From Aphelocoma coerulescens (taxonomy: Eukaryota > Chordata > Aves > Passeriformes > Corvidae), in contig NC_091013.1 of the NCBI RefSeq assembly GCF_041296385.1, forward strand, positions 33,241,001-33,305,000: 64,000 nt of DNA, written 5' to 3'. Below are positions 37,701-48,999 of the stretch, in pieces (the first letter of the stretch is position 1; every line of letters begins with the position of its first letter). The position numbers and the translations under genes were made by a program. The notes beneath the pieces were generated by a model. It had not been told where the DNA came from and ran no database searches. It worked only from the letters and a program-made list of their open reading frames with translations.

Positions 37701-40700
37701 ACATCCTAGTGGGGAGTTAAGATTCAGGGTGGTATTATGCATCATGAAAGGCTTTCTCTTTGTCTTATTAACCTTTCTTTCCCTGTTCCCCACCACTTCA
37801 TATTATGAGACATCCAGTTAAATAACACTGGGTATTTAAACCACTTTCTATCAAAAGAAAAAAATAAAACTGAACTTTTAGAGGGTTTTTGTCCTCCTCT
37901 CTTTTTTGGCTGTTTTTTTTTCATTTTGTGTTTGGCTTTTTTTTCTTCTGACAATACTAATTTTTCATGCTGCCAATTCAGTTTGGCAAACTACTTAAGA
38001 GTTAGATTTTCTTCTATGTTCACACTACTCGTAGGGACCTCCTTGGAATGGGATCTATGGGTATGTTATATTGGACTGCTGGAATCAGGAAACCAGAAAG
38101 AAAGAGATGTTTGGTCTTCCCTTGAATCTAATGTGGTAAATTCCATCAGTTTAAATGGGATGTAAAAATAACAGCCAATCAGTATGTACTATTTAAAATT
38201 ATTTTACCAAAGTTTACATGACTTAATAAAAAGGCAAGAGAACATTCTTATTATGTAGGGTTTAAGAGTACTGTTTTCCTACTATAGGTGTATTTATGTA
38301 ATTTTTTACTCAAAAAGGGAACATGAAATTATCTGCACAACTGGAGACTGAAGGAAGAAAAGGGAGAGGAAAGGTTTAGTTGTTCGGCTGCAATATAAAA
38401 ACTTTGAGATTTGCATTTAGTTCTAATTAAATATGCCTAAAGAGGGGGGAAAAGCCAGAAAAACCTCTTTATCAGTGTCTGTGTAATTAAGCATGTACTG
38501 TTTTTATTTATGATAAAACACAGTTTCCTCCCTCTGCAATTCCATGTAAATGCAGGCTCAATCATTAGTATTGCAGGATCTCTGATGATTTCCAGCATTA
38601 GTAATAAAAAGTGGCAGCTTTATTAATCAAACATGTTCAACCACCCAAACATCATTAATAGTTGATATAATCTTATAATGCAAATGCTTAAGCACCTGGA
38701 AACATTTCCATGAAATATTGACTTAATGGTAAGTGTCAAGAAGATACCTAGTCTTCTACTTCTTTTTTCTTTAACTATATAATCCAACAATATAAATCAT
38801 AAACAGGCCTGCCCAATATTTATAAAACTACAGTCCAGTCTCCTGCCCATCCATTTAAGTAGCTAAATTCTAAGGACTTTTGGTCAGTTAAGAACTCTGT
38901 TTAGTGCTCCATTGCTTCTTGTTTTGAGCCCAGGACCAATGGAAGAAATTATGTTTACAAAAGATTTTAGTCCATAAGTAAACCAAGAAATATTTGAAAT
39001 GATACTGAATTGTGGAAATAGATTCACATTGAAATAAATAATTTTGAGGAAGAGTGCTAGTTAAGTTTAAAGTGTTCTTTTTCCACCTGTGTGAGGCCAC
39101 CATGTGAGTCAAAGCATGCAAGGAAGACCTTGCACTTCAGGGCTAATAAGCCCAGACCAACAGCTTTCCAGGCAAAATACCTTGTCTTATTCTGTGTTTG
39201 AAGAGTTTGTAGGCCCAGTCCAGGCTCCCTCTGGTCAGGAGATCAGGCTGAAGAAGAAATGTAAAAGTGTCCTGTAAGTCCAGAAGGAAAGAAATACTCC
39301 CTTCCAGGTCATGTTTTTCTCCAGACTTAATTAACCTAAAATCATGCCTCATTTGGTGATTTTGCCTTATTATTGTTCACAGTTCATTAATAAAATCATT
39401 GAACAATCTTAAAAGTTTCCAAGAGAAGACAGAGCTGGGAAGTGATGAGAAACTGGAAGCTAGGGTCAGGGGCCTGGGACTGGTTGGACAAGGACATTAA
39501 TATCCAGGGAGAGGCAAGCAGGTAATGTGAGGAGAAAAATGAAAAAGAGAGGAGTTTGTGGAAGGCTGGATAAGAAAACTTCTGTCATAGGAAATGAAGC
39601 TATGCAGTGTAGGAAAGACTGGGACATGGGTGAGAAGGGAGATGACAGGAATGAATGGGTTGGGAATGGGATGAGAAGCTGGTGGACTAGTGCTGGAGCT
39701 GTTTGCATGCACCAGCTAGAAAGTAAGAGCTGTGAACAAGGAAAGGCTTTAGAGAGAGGCAGAATATATTAAGCTTGATGAAAAGACTACATTGCTGTTC
39801 AGAGCCTGGAAGCGAGTCCAAGTCTCTCAGGTCTCACCAATACTCCACTGTCAACAACATGTTTATGAATACATGGCAAAGTATCTGTTTTTTCAGTTTC
39901 TGGAATTAGGAGTTAAATTATCTTAGACAGTAACAGTCACTGAGCTCAGGTATCAGTAGGGCCACAGGATGATCTACAAATAAAGTAAGGAGAGAAAATA
40001 TTCAGGGGAACCTTTTGTTCAGTCAGGAAGTGGAGAGATTCAATAGAGACCATTGAATCTAGCAAAACACTGGATGAAAATCAAGAAGTGAAATGAACAA
40101 ACAACCTTCTAAATGCAACAACCACAAAGCTTTGACCATTCTGTCCTTTGCCATTCATTGCTATCTGGAAGGAACTGCTGAAAATGTAATATTCCCTGTT
40201 GGCAGGGCATCAAGCTTTGTGAGACTTGATAGGTTCCTGCAGGGAAAATCACAGCAATCTGCATTAAAAACATACTGCTCTGCACTGAAAGACCCTTGCA
40301 GAACACAGGGAACAAAAAAGAAGGCTTTGGCTCTTAACATTGTAGTCTGCTGGTTTTAACATGAACCTGTGTAAAGAATTACCCTTTACAGTCACAGCGA
40401 GAACCTGGTAAGAGAATGATAGTTTTCTACAAGAAAAGACTTTCAAGGGAAAAGACATACAGCTGACAACTGAAAAAACACCGTGTCAGAGTTTTAGATT
40501 TAGATTTATAGCTGGTTTTGCTCAAAGTTACCCAAGTCTTTCACTACGTTAGAAATGCTGCAGATAGATTAGGAGGTGGGCGGATTAGAAGCTACAGGTT
40601 GTGGACTGCCTTACTGTCTGTAGTAAGGAATAATCCTGGCTCTCCTGGCCAGCTCACCATTTTTGTTTCCTAAAAACCTGAATTATTATGGTGTTATGTA

Positions 40701-42680
40701 GAAATCCATTCAAAGATGGAGTAGACACATAATCATGAAGTAAGATTATTAGTTATTGTGGAAGTTCATTAACTTTCAAGGTTGGGAGGGTGGGGGGGCA
40801 AGGACCAATATATATATATCAAGCTTAACCAAATTATAATTTTACAATCTTGAGCTGCTAACTTCATATATTTCTTAGTCTTAATAGTTATCTTTTAAAT
40901 TTATATATTTTCACATCTATGAAATTGTATCAGAAATGTTTTTATAATATTGTCTACTGCATTATATCATCCAGGCCTTGATTAAAACCATTTCAAATTA
41001 GTAATTCATGGATGGTGTCGTAAAAGTTATTACCAGCATAGGAATACATTTCTGAATGCTCATGGGAACTAATTATATTTGCCATTTCTGATGGAGACAT
41101 GTATGTTATCTTGTAAGAGTATAGATCTCTCTGTCTGTTATTTAAATGACGACATTATTCATTGGTCCCATTGGCTTAAACAAAAAGCTGTGTTTAATGA
41201 TTATTTTAAAGAACAAATTGCTTTTTCTAACATTAAAATTCAACGTACAGAAAACTTTTGAAGTGATAAGTTCCTAAGTAATTCATAAACTAAGAGGGAG
41301 TGTGATAGAGGTAAAAAAAAGTGTTCAATAAGTTGAGTTCAAGCAAAATTGCATCTCTCTCGTTGCTCAAAGTGGGAAAATAATCATAATAAAGAAATAA
41401 TGAAACAGAATTATGACTGCCTGAGGGTAGGTGGCTCCAACTCAAATAAACCAGATAGAAGGTTGATTCAAGGAGAAAATGAAGAAGGAAGTGGTTAGAG
41501 GTTTCATAATTGAACTGTTTTAGAGATATTTTCAGAATAAGAAGCTATTTGGTTTGAGGGTTTTTTTTTTTATTATTGTGGTTATTTAAATGTGCTTTTT
41601 TTCAAAATAGCCAAAGCAATTAGTTTATGTCAAACTTGCCAAAAATAACAGCTTGAATTAAACCAGGTTAGAAAATGTACTAAGAAATCTAACCAAGGGA
41701 ATAAATTTCTTCCATTTTTTTAAGGTAATATTTCTGAAATTTCTGCAAATGAAGAGCTCTCCAAGGCCGTAGTATTTTTGAACAAAATTCAGTTCTCTCA
41801 CAGATGACCCATGCATCCCTAAAATCTCTGGGAAATGCTGACCAAATGTAGCTACACATAAAAATAATAAAAACTTCAGGCAGTGCTCATATGGAGTATG
41901 AGCATTTTCAGTTTGGTATGTATCAATACTATCGTCCTTGTCCTGAAATACACTTAAATATTAATGGAAAAGCAACCTACTTGCATCACAAGTGCTCTTT
42001 CAGGCTCTTTGAGGCACTTCAGTTTTAGCAGTGTCTCCTATTCATTTTATGACAGTTTAAGGAGGTTACACCTGTCATTAGCAACTTACCAACATTTTAT
42101 TGATGTACACAGACTCAAAGTTTGCCATAACTGATCAGCAGTGCCAGAGAAACCTAATTTCAGGGGCTAAACCACATAGGGGCTTAGCACAGTAGCCTTT
42201 TACCCAAGTAGAGTTAAAAATAAAATAAAAAGGGAAGGCTAAAATGGCATAGGCCCAATGGTTTGGTCCTGCTGCAGTTTTTTTCCTCAAAATGCTTTTT
42301 ATTGGAGCAAATGTATACAGGAACTTTAGTCCTTGTTGATAGGTCCTTCTTGAACATCTCTTTACAATTCCAGTCTCTACCCTGAGCTAATCTAAAGTCC
42401 TTCTTAAATATTTCATATGTTGCAAATCACTGAAATGTCATCAACTAGTGTTCAGTAAGCCGGTGCTGTCAACACAGATTGAGCCATAACACTTGGTTAC
42501 TGCACCCTTCCCAGGGTGAAACTCAGGACTACTCTTCCTCCTTGAACTGACTCTTCCCCTCAGGTTGATGCATACTAAGCATCATGAATGTTGCCTTGCT
42601 GAGAACTGTGAGCAACTTGTACAAAAAACAGGCTTTGTTTTCCTGTCTGGTGGTTTCTAAAATAGTACTGTTATGGGGAA
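28800..42680. other. Long intron segment without recognised elements
   Basis: Nearly 14 kb contain no CR1, LTR or exon that I can recognise. The open frames here are all short, have no family resemblance and show no splice-consistent structure. The region holds AT-rich unique sequence, with homopolymers, a short TA run near 40810-40820 and a purine-biased interval near 39420-39780. The block around 38560-38730 is dense in homeodomain-type ATTA and octamer-like motifs. Relics too diverged to see by eye could still be present. Confidence 0.6.
34375..34394. repeat. Poly(T) homopolymer, 20 bp
   Basis: There are twenty consecutive T on the + strand, preceded by AATTGGA. No recognisable retroposon body lies beside it on either side. 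Confidence 0.9.
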
Positions 42681-42681
42681 G

Positions 42682-43177
42682 TGTCATGGGTTAGGAGAGG
42701 CATTCCCTAATTTAGTGCTCCCTTCTCCACCCCGCTCACTCCCCTCCCCTGTCCAGTGGGAGATACAAAAGGTAGAGGTTATAGGTTAAAATAAAAACAA
42801 TTTACTGGAAACAGCACCGAGATAAGAAAAATGAGTAGTACCAGTAACAATATTAATAACAGAAGTGTGCAAAAGAGTGATTTACATGCAAAATGCTCAT
42901 CTAGTGACACAATGCAACATAACCACAGATGGTGCCATCCCACTGCTCCTTCCAGCACATTTTTCCTGATCAGAAAGGAGCACCCATCTCCTCGGAAACA
43001 AGAGAGAGTCCAGTCCCGTCCTGTCCTGCCCTTTCCTGTCCTATCCCTTCCTTGCCCTGTCCTCCCCCACCCCTGGAAATTACCTAAATTGGTATGTAAT
43101 ATCCTCTTAGGCACATCCACAGCTGCATCCCCTCAGCTACTGCAAAAATTAACTCTGTCCTGGTCAAAACCAGGACA
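42682..43177 (-). mobile_element. Solo retroviral LTR, about 496 bp
   Basis: On the + strand it runs from TGTCATGGGTTAGGAG to AAAACCAGGACA. On the minus strand it therefore begins TGTCCTGGTTTTGACCAGGA. The flanking pentamers are GGAAG (left) and GGGAG (right), matching at four of five positions, which is consistent with a decayed 5-bp target-site duplication. There is no internal retroviral sequence, so it is a solo LTR. It includes a CTGTCC-rich pyrimidine segment at about 43010-43072. A minus-strand frame with repeated GRDRTGKGRTGRD-like residues reflects that segment only. Confidence 0.7.
43010..43072. repeat. Degenerate CTGTCC/CCTGTC repeat inside an LTR
   Basis: Imperfect units such as CCTGTCCTGCCCTTTCCTGT repeat inside the solo LTR. 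It is likely an expansion within the LTR, before or after insertion. Confidence 0.65.
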
Positions 43178-44309
43178 GGGAGATACATGAAAAACTTATT
43201 TATGCTTCTTTTCAAAGTAGATGATTGCTCAGGTAGCTCTTAGGCAAAGTAGGTCTTAAATGTTGTGTGTGTGGTCAGGCTTCAAAGGCATATATGCTCT
43301 TTAAATGGAACCCTAACCGTTAAATTCCTGAGTTTACTTCTCACAGGTCTGAATCATACCTCCACAGCTAGTTATTTCTCTGCTGTTATCATTTTGTGCA
43401 TGCGGTATTTTCTCCCTATACTGCATTCAGATTCATCCATAGAAGCAAAACTCAGAGCAAGAGACTGCTGGCTGTGAAAAAAAAAAAAAAATCAGAGGTT
43501 TAAATTAAGACTGCAAATGAAATTTTTTGGCTGCCCCTCAGGTACCACATCAAACACTTCATTTTTGCAGTCCTAAACCCTCCAAAAATTGAAACATTCC
43601 TACACTTTCTTCTTCAGAAGACATAATTTGAGTGACATATGGGATCTAAGTCCTGTACTCTTTTCACTAGTTTACCAGTACTAACAGATTCTGTTTATAT
43701 ATTTAAAACTAGTGTTTGTAGGAGAAAACTCTCAAAAGTGTCTGTTGGTTAATCTGTGGAGTACACAGAGTCATGGGGAACCTGCACACTGCAGATGCAC
43801 AGTAGCAGTGGTCCCAAAGTGATCCTACTAAGACTGGAAACCTATCAGTGTTAACAAGGCCTTCCTATGGCTGCAGTGTGGGCTGATGCCAGAACATGCT
43901 GTGCTTAAAGCCTCCCTCATGCTCATCCAATTACCTGGTAAATATGTGGCATAAGTGACTTAGAAATCTGTACCTCATTGATTCACAATAGTATGAAGAG
44001 CTTTTGAAAGTGCTACCAAATATTTAAGCTACCATCAACACAAAATGTTCCCCTGGCTGGAGTTCACATCCAGTTGTTTGATGAAGGCAGGGCATGGTTA
44101 CAAGTCCCAGGCCTGTGAGGCACAGCAAGGAGGGCTGTTCATGCTGAAAACAAGCAGTACAACCAGAGATACACAAAAATTATGAACTGCCAGCCTCCAG
44201 CCATATGGAATGGTTTCCATAACCATTCCACCAGTATAGCTCTTCAAATTTTTAACTCAGTTCTCTCACATGGATGAACCAGACTTGGCGCTTTCAACCA
44301 AATATACAT

Positions 44310-45342
44310 GAAAATGATCTTTCACAGACTCCATGAGGTGAGCAGCTCTGGTGCAGGCATGTGTTGCAGTGGAGCAGGGGATCTTGGCATACAGGGGGGA
44401 TTTCCTGAGCCAAGGAAACCCCAGGGAATCCCTGAGTTTGGCCAGGAGCTGGCAACTCACAGAAGAGTGGCTGATGAGGCATGGGTGGGGCCAGGAGATA
44501 TGGCACGGGCTGCCCCAAAGGGTCTGCCTCATCTATCCTGGTGCTGACCAATGCCTCCACCCACACAGAGCTGCTGAGGGGAGATGCTGCAGTGTGGACC
44601 TCAGTCTCTGTGGGTAGGGCCTGGACTGTTCTCCTGGGACAGGGACGGGCAGCAGACCTGTGTAACATCAGGGAGGCTGAGAAGAAGTTAGCTGGTTCCA
44701 AGGACAGTCTGCAGTGGACACACAACCCCACAGACATGCAGCCACAACCTCCCCTGCAGCACAAACAGGAGGGAGGGGATCAATAACACAGAAGAATGGA
44801 TGCCTGCAAGGGCAAGGACCAGCAACAGGCACAGGCTAAGGTGCCCTTGCAGGACCACCTCATGACTCTGCAGACTGAAGAGGAAAGACCCATTACACTA
44901 GGAGAGGAAGAAGAGTTGGAGAGGCTGATTAGAGGACTGGAGCATCTCTCCTATGAAGACAGGCTGAGAGAGCTGAGGTTCTTTGGCCTGAAGAAAAGCC
45001 ACTAGAGAAATCTTATAGCACCTTCCAATACCTAGAGTGGCTACAAGAGAGCTGGAGGACTTTGTACAAGGGCATGTAATGATAGGACAAGGGGGAGTGG
45101 CTTTAAATTGAAAGAGGGTAGGTTTAGATTAGCTATAAGGAAGAAAATCTTTACTGTGAGGATGGTGAGCACTAGAACAGGTTGTCCAGAGAAGCTGTGG
45201 ATGCCCTATCCCTGGAAGTGTTCAAGGCCTAGTTGGATGGGTCTTTGTTCTAGTGGAAGGTGTCCCTGCCATGGCAGAAGGGTTGGAACTAGATGGTCTT
45301 TAAGGTCCCTTCCAATCCAAACCATTTATGACTCCATGATTT
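44310..45342 (+). mobile_element. Internally deleted CR1 LINE: 5' region fused to 3' end
   Basis: The right part (about 44920-45342) is a standard CR1 3' end: GGAGCATCTCTCCTATGAAGACAGGCTGAGAG, TAGGTTTAGATTAGCTATAA, and GATGGTCTTTAAGGTCCCTT with its 3' terminus. The left part is GC-rich and unlike the surrounding intron. It contains a short frame from 44796 (MDACKGKDQQQAQAKV, then LMTLQTEEERPIT) that I associate with the CR1 ORF1 N-terminus. The central body, including most of both ORFs, is missing. The joint is near 44915-44925, where an ORF1-like frame runs straight into EDRLRELRFFGL of ORF2. The ORF1 assignment is from memory and the left boundary is uncertain. Confidence 0.65.
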
Positions 45343-47344
45343 GGGAGAAAAAGTATCTTTAAATCATACACTCTATTCTTTGCTTCTGTCTGCTGACTGG
45401 AACTTTAACCATCACAGCAGGACAGGCATTAAATAGTTAAAAAAACAAATGCCATATTTAGCCACTCCCAAATTGTTCTCCTCTTACAAAAAGTTGGCTT
45501 AATTTTCTGAATTTTCAAACTTTGTAGTCACAGTCAGAGTTTATCTTATGTTCTCTTTTAATTTACACATATCTGACATAGAGTCCTCTTCAACCAGGCC
45601 CATGTGAATAAGGTTCTAGTGGTGATTCCTCAATTGAAGTAGATAACGCCACTCCATTCTCTCCCAAAACTCATACATTTGCATGAGTTGAGTTGAGGAA
45701 AACTGGAATCCATGAAGTAAGAATCAAAGACATTACCATATGCTCTTGAAAAACTTAGCAGAGTTGAAAAAGAAATCCAAAGTTTGGTCTGGCTTTACTA
45801 CACAGAATATCTTTTGGGTTTTTTTGGCAAAAACTAATAAACTTCTGGCATCAATGGATATTGCTATCATCCTTCAATACAGTTGCTCTATTTTACAACT
45901 ATGAATTGTGAATGAAATATCACCTTCGTGTTACTGAACCATTTACCTTGCTCATGACTTTCTTGAGAATTTTTCAGGAGTCTTTTCTCCTCCCTGAAGT
46001 TCTTTGTGGTTACTTGTCCTTTTCAGGTCATGCAGAGATGATGTAAAAAGATGTGAGCTCTTGCCCAAGTGTGAAGAGAACTGTTTAAATGTGTTATTGA
46101 ATAGTACTTAGAGAAAACATCTCTATTTCTTCTTTTGCCACAGAGAGACCATTGGTAGTTTTTCTGACAGTATTTAATTTGACAGGACCACTTTAAAAAT
46201 CAGTGTGTGTTATTGTTGTATAAATTAAATATTTTACACTGAAGAATATCAGATAAAGAGACATAATTAATATACACAAGCAGTTCCCTGGAGACAGCAA
46301 GGGAAGGGATATCAAGAGATTTGGGCTAAATCTATGATTTTGTGACTTCAACAATTTTAAGTTAACATTGGCAGGTTAAGGCCAAGTTTATTTCCAGTTG
46401 AACTAAAATAAGAGAAAACTTCTGATGAAAGCAAGTGAAAGTTTGAGCGCAGAGTTCAGAAATGAAAAATATTATTCATAAATAGAAATGAACAGATGAA
46501 AGGTAGTTATATTTGGATGAGATTTAGGCTGGCTTTTTCATTCCTCACAAAGGAACTCAGAAGTACCAGGCAGAATAACTTGACAATCCAGGAGGACAGT
46601 ACAAGAAAGAAAAAGGGCTAGTAGAGAAGGGAAAAAAGGGAACTTTTTTTAATCACAAAATTAATTTATTAATAGCACGTGGGAACAAAGGCATTAGGGA
46701 ATGTGAAGGAAAAAAAACCCATTACATTATACCAGAGGTGCAAGCTGAGAAAATTAATAAAGGAAATACTCATGGCCTGATTATGAATATGTATTTGAAA
46801 AGGTGATATCAAGGAAATTTGAAAAGACAAAACAGTCATTGCTTGGAAGGCAAGAAAGAATGATAGTAATCCAGTTGGAAAGTCTTGAGTAGGCAAAAAA
46901 GGAGCTAAAATAGCAGTCAGAAGCAGCATTACATTTCTCCAGCTGTCAAATGTCTTTGAAGTGATAAGAGACTGCATCCAGATCAATTTTTTTCTTTATT
47001 CTACCAGATAAGACAGAATGCAAGCTTGCATCTGCTACAGGTTGCCAAATACCTTTGTAGGAATAAAAACGTATCTACCTATAACGTGAAGTGGGAAATA
47101 TCATTGTCAGAGGGCTTTAATCTGAATGACTATGCTAGAAAGCTCCTTCTGCAAATAGTAACATTCCTTGGAAATTCTCAACCTTTGCCTTTACTATTTC
47201 TTAACTAAAATGGCATTGTCTCCAGCATGCAGGAATTTGATGTGAGTTAGAAAGTTACAGAATAAAAAATAAACCAACTCTTGCAGTTTTTTTGAATGCA
47301 AGTATACCGTTACTTGTGTAAAACAAAGATTGCAATGTAACAAG

Positions 47345-47827
47345 GATGTGAAAGTCCTTGAATGCATCCAGAGGAGGGTGACAAAGCTGGTGACAGGGCA
47401 GGAAGGCATGTTCTGTGAGGAGCAGCTGGGGACTTTGGGTTTGTCTAGTTTGGAGAAAGGGAGACAAAGGGGGGATTTCATTGCCCTCTGCAGCTTCCTG
47501 AGGAGAGGAAGTGGAGAGGGATGTGCTGAGCTCTTCTCCCTGGTGTTTAGTGATAGGACATATGGGAATGGTTTAAAGCCATTCCAGGGGAGGTTCAGAT
47601 GGGACATTAGCAAGCATTTCCTTACTGAGAGGGTGATAAAACGCTGGAAAAGGCTTCCTAAAGAGGTGGTTGGTGCCCCAAGCCTGTCAGTGTTTAGCAG
47701 TCACTTGGAAAATGCCCTTAATAACAGGCTTTAACCTCTGGTCAGCCCTGAAATGGTCAGGGAATCGGATTAGATGATTGTCGTAGATCCCTTCCAACCA
47801 AAACTGTTCTGTTCTGTTCTGTTCTGA
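47345..47827 (+). mobile_element. CR1 LINE 3' end with open ORF2 C-terminal frame
   Basis: A 134-codon open frame (47330-47734) includes IQRRVTKLVTG, SSLEKGRQRGDFIAL, GNGLKPFQGRFRWDI and TERVIKRWKRLPKEVV. These are the conserved C-terminal blocks of CR1 ORF2 downstream of the reverse transcriptase. The 3' UTR follows (GATGATTGTCGTAGATCCCTTCC), then four TTCTG units at about 47804-47826. The copy is 5'-truncated but the remaining frame has no stop, so it is younger than the other CR1 remnants here, or constrained by chance. It has no promoter or catalytic domain, and is not a gene. Confidence 0.95.
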
Positions 47828-48029
47828 TGTTACCAGTCACTTTCCCAGAACAATCTCTTCATTAATTCTTTCTTTGCTTAACATATCCTTTGATAACTTG
47901 ATACTAATCGTTTAAAGAGCTGGTGAAGGCTTGAGGGCAAATAAAACACTTCTTTTCCTCCTCCCAACAGTTTCAGAAATCTAAATAAAACTACTAAAGT
48001 AATTACTGTTTTTTCATCTTGGCATTGGT

Positions 48030-48590
48030 CTTGAGTAAAGTTATGGAACAGCTGATCCTGGAACAGATTCATACAAATGTAAGGGGTAATAAAATTAACA
48101 CCAATAAACGTTCATTCATAGAAAGTAATTCCTGTCAAACTAGCTCAGTGTCATCTTCTGAGCTTATACATTTCTGGTGATATAACATACATTTGTAAGA
48201 CATCTCATGTGATGCAGTATGACATTTTGATTAAGAAGCTACAGTGATAAGAAAATCAGTGTCACATATCAAATTACTAAATTTTGACTACTTGAAAATA
48301 TCCAAGACATAGCTAGAAAAAACATTATTTACCAGGACTTTCTGTTGAGATACTACATCTTTTGGCTTGATGCTACTTCATACTTCTTTTAATAACAGAG
48401 AAGCAATAATAACATTGAGACTTGTTAAGCTTATAAGTGACACAAAGGTTGAGGGAGTTGTCAATAGTAGCTACAAGTTGGATAGCTCTGTAGCCGGGAT
48501 GAAAGTGACAATATGTATGTCTGTACTTCAGCACATGTACTCAAGTTGGAAGCAGGTACTTAGGATTGGAGCCTAATGATTTTGCTCTTC
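48030..48590 (+). mobile_element. Ancient CR1-like reverse transcriptase fragment
   Basis: The frame at 48033-48077 reads LSKVMEQLILEQIHT, close to the CR1-clade reverse transcriptase block GK(I/V)MEQ(I/L)ILE. Some 340 bp downstream another frame gives VKLISDTKVEGVVNSS, which resembles a decayed catalytic FADDTKLGGV block. The order and spacing are right for a CR1/L3-type RT domain, but the frame is broken and the catalytic Asp pair is not intact. The fragment is much older than the adjacent CR1 3' end and appears to be a separate insertion. The right edge is approximate. Confidence 0.6.
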
Positions 48591-48999
48591 CAGAACTGAA
48601 CACCTGACATTCTGGGTGCTGCAGATCTAAAGGCTATGTAATAGTTCTTCTGAATTAAGAGTTATTTCAAAATATACTCTGTGTTTGAAGGTATGGCTGA
48701 AGTACCAAGCACAGGTTTGGCATATGTGTTCAGAGAAAGATTATTTCCTAGAAGGACGTTTATATTATCTGTATATGTTACATTTATCCAGCTGCTGTTA
48801 AATTAAAACCTAATTCTGATGGCTGCTCTTCAAGAATCATTTTGAAAAGTTGTGGAGTGCATGAAAGAGACAGAAGATTTATCAGAGACTGGAAGTAATT
48901 CCTCTTGTTAAGAGACCATAAGTGTTTATCTTGAAAGATAAAGGGTAGTAGATTACCATCTCTAAATACCTGCATGAGAAAAACAAAACTGGCTAAAAA

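Noticed and set aside
44294..44764. 156-codon minus-strand frame
   Set aside because: It is antisense to what is most likely CR1 5' sequence. It has no family resemblance.
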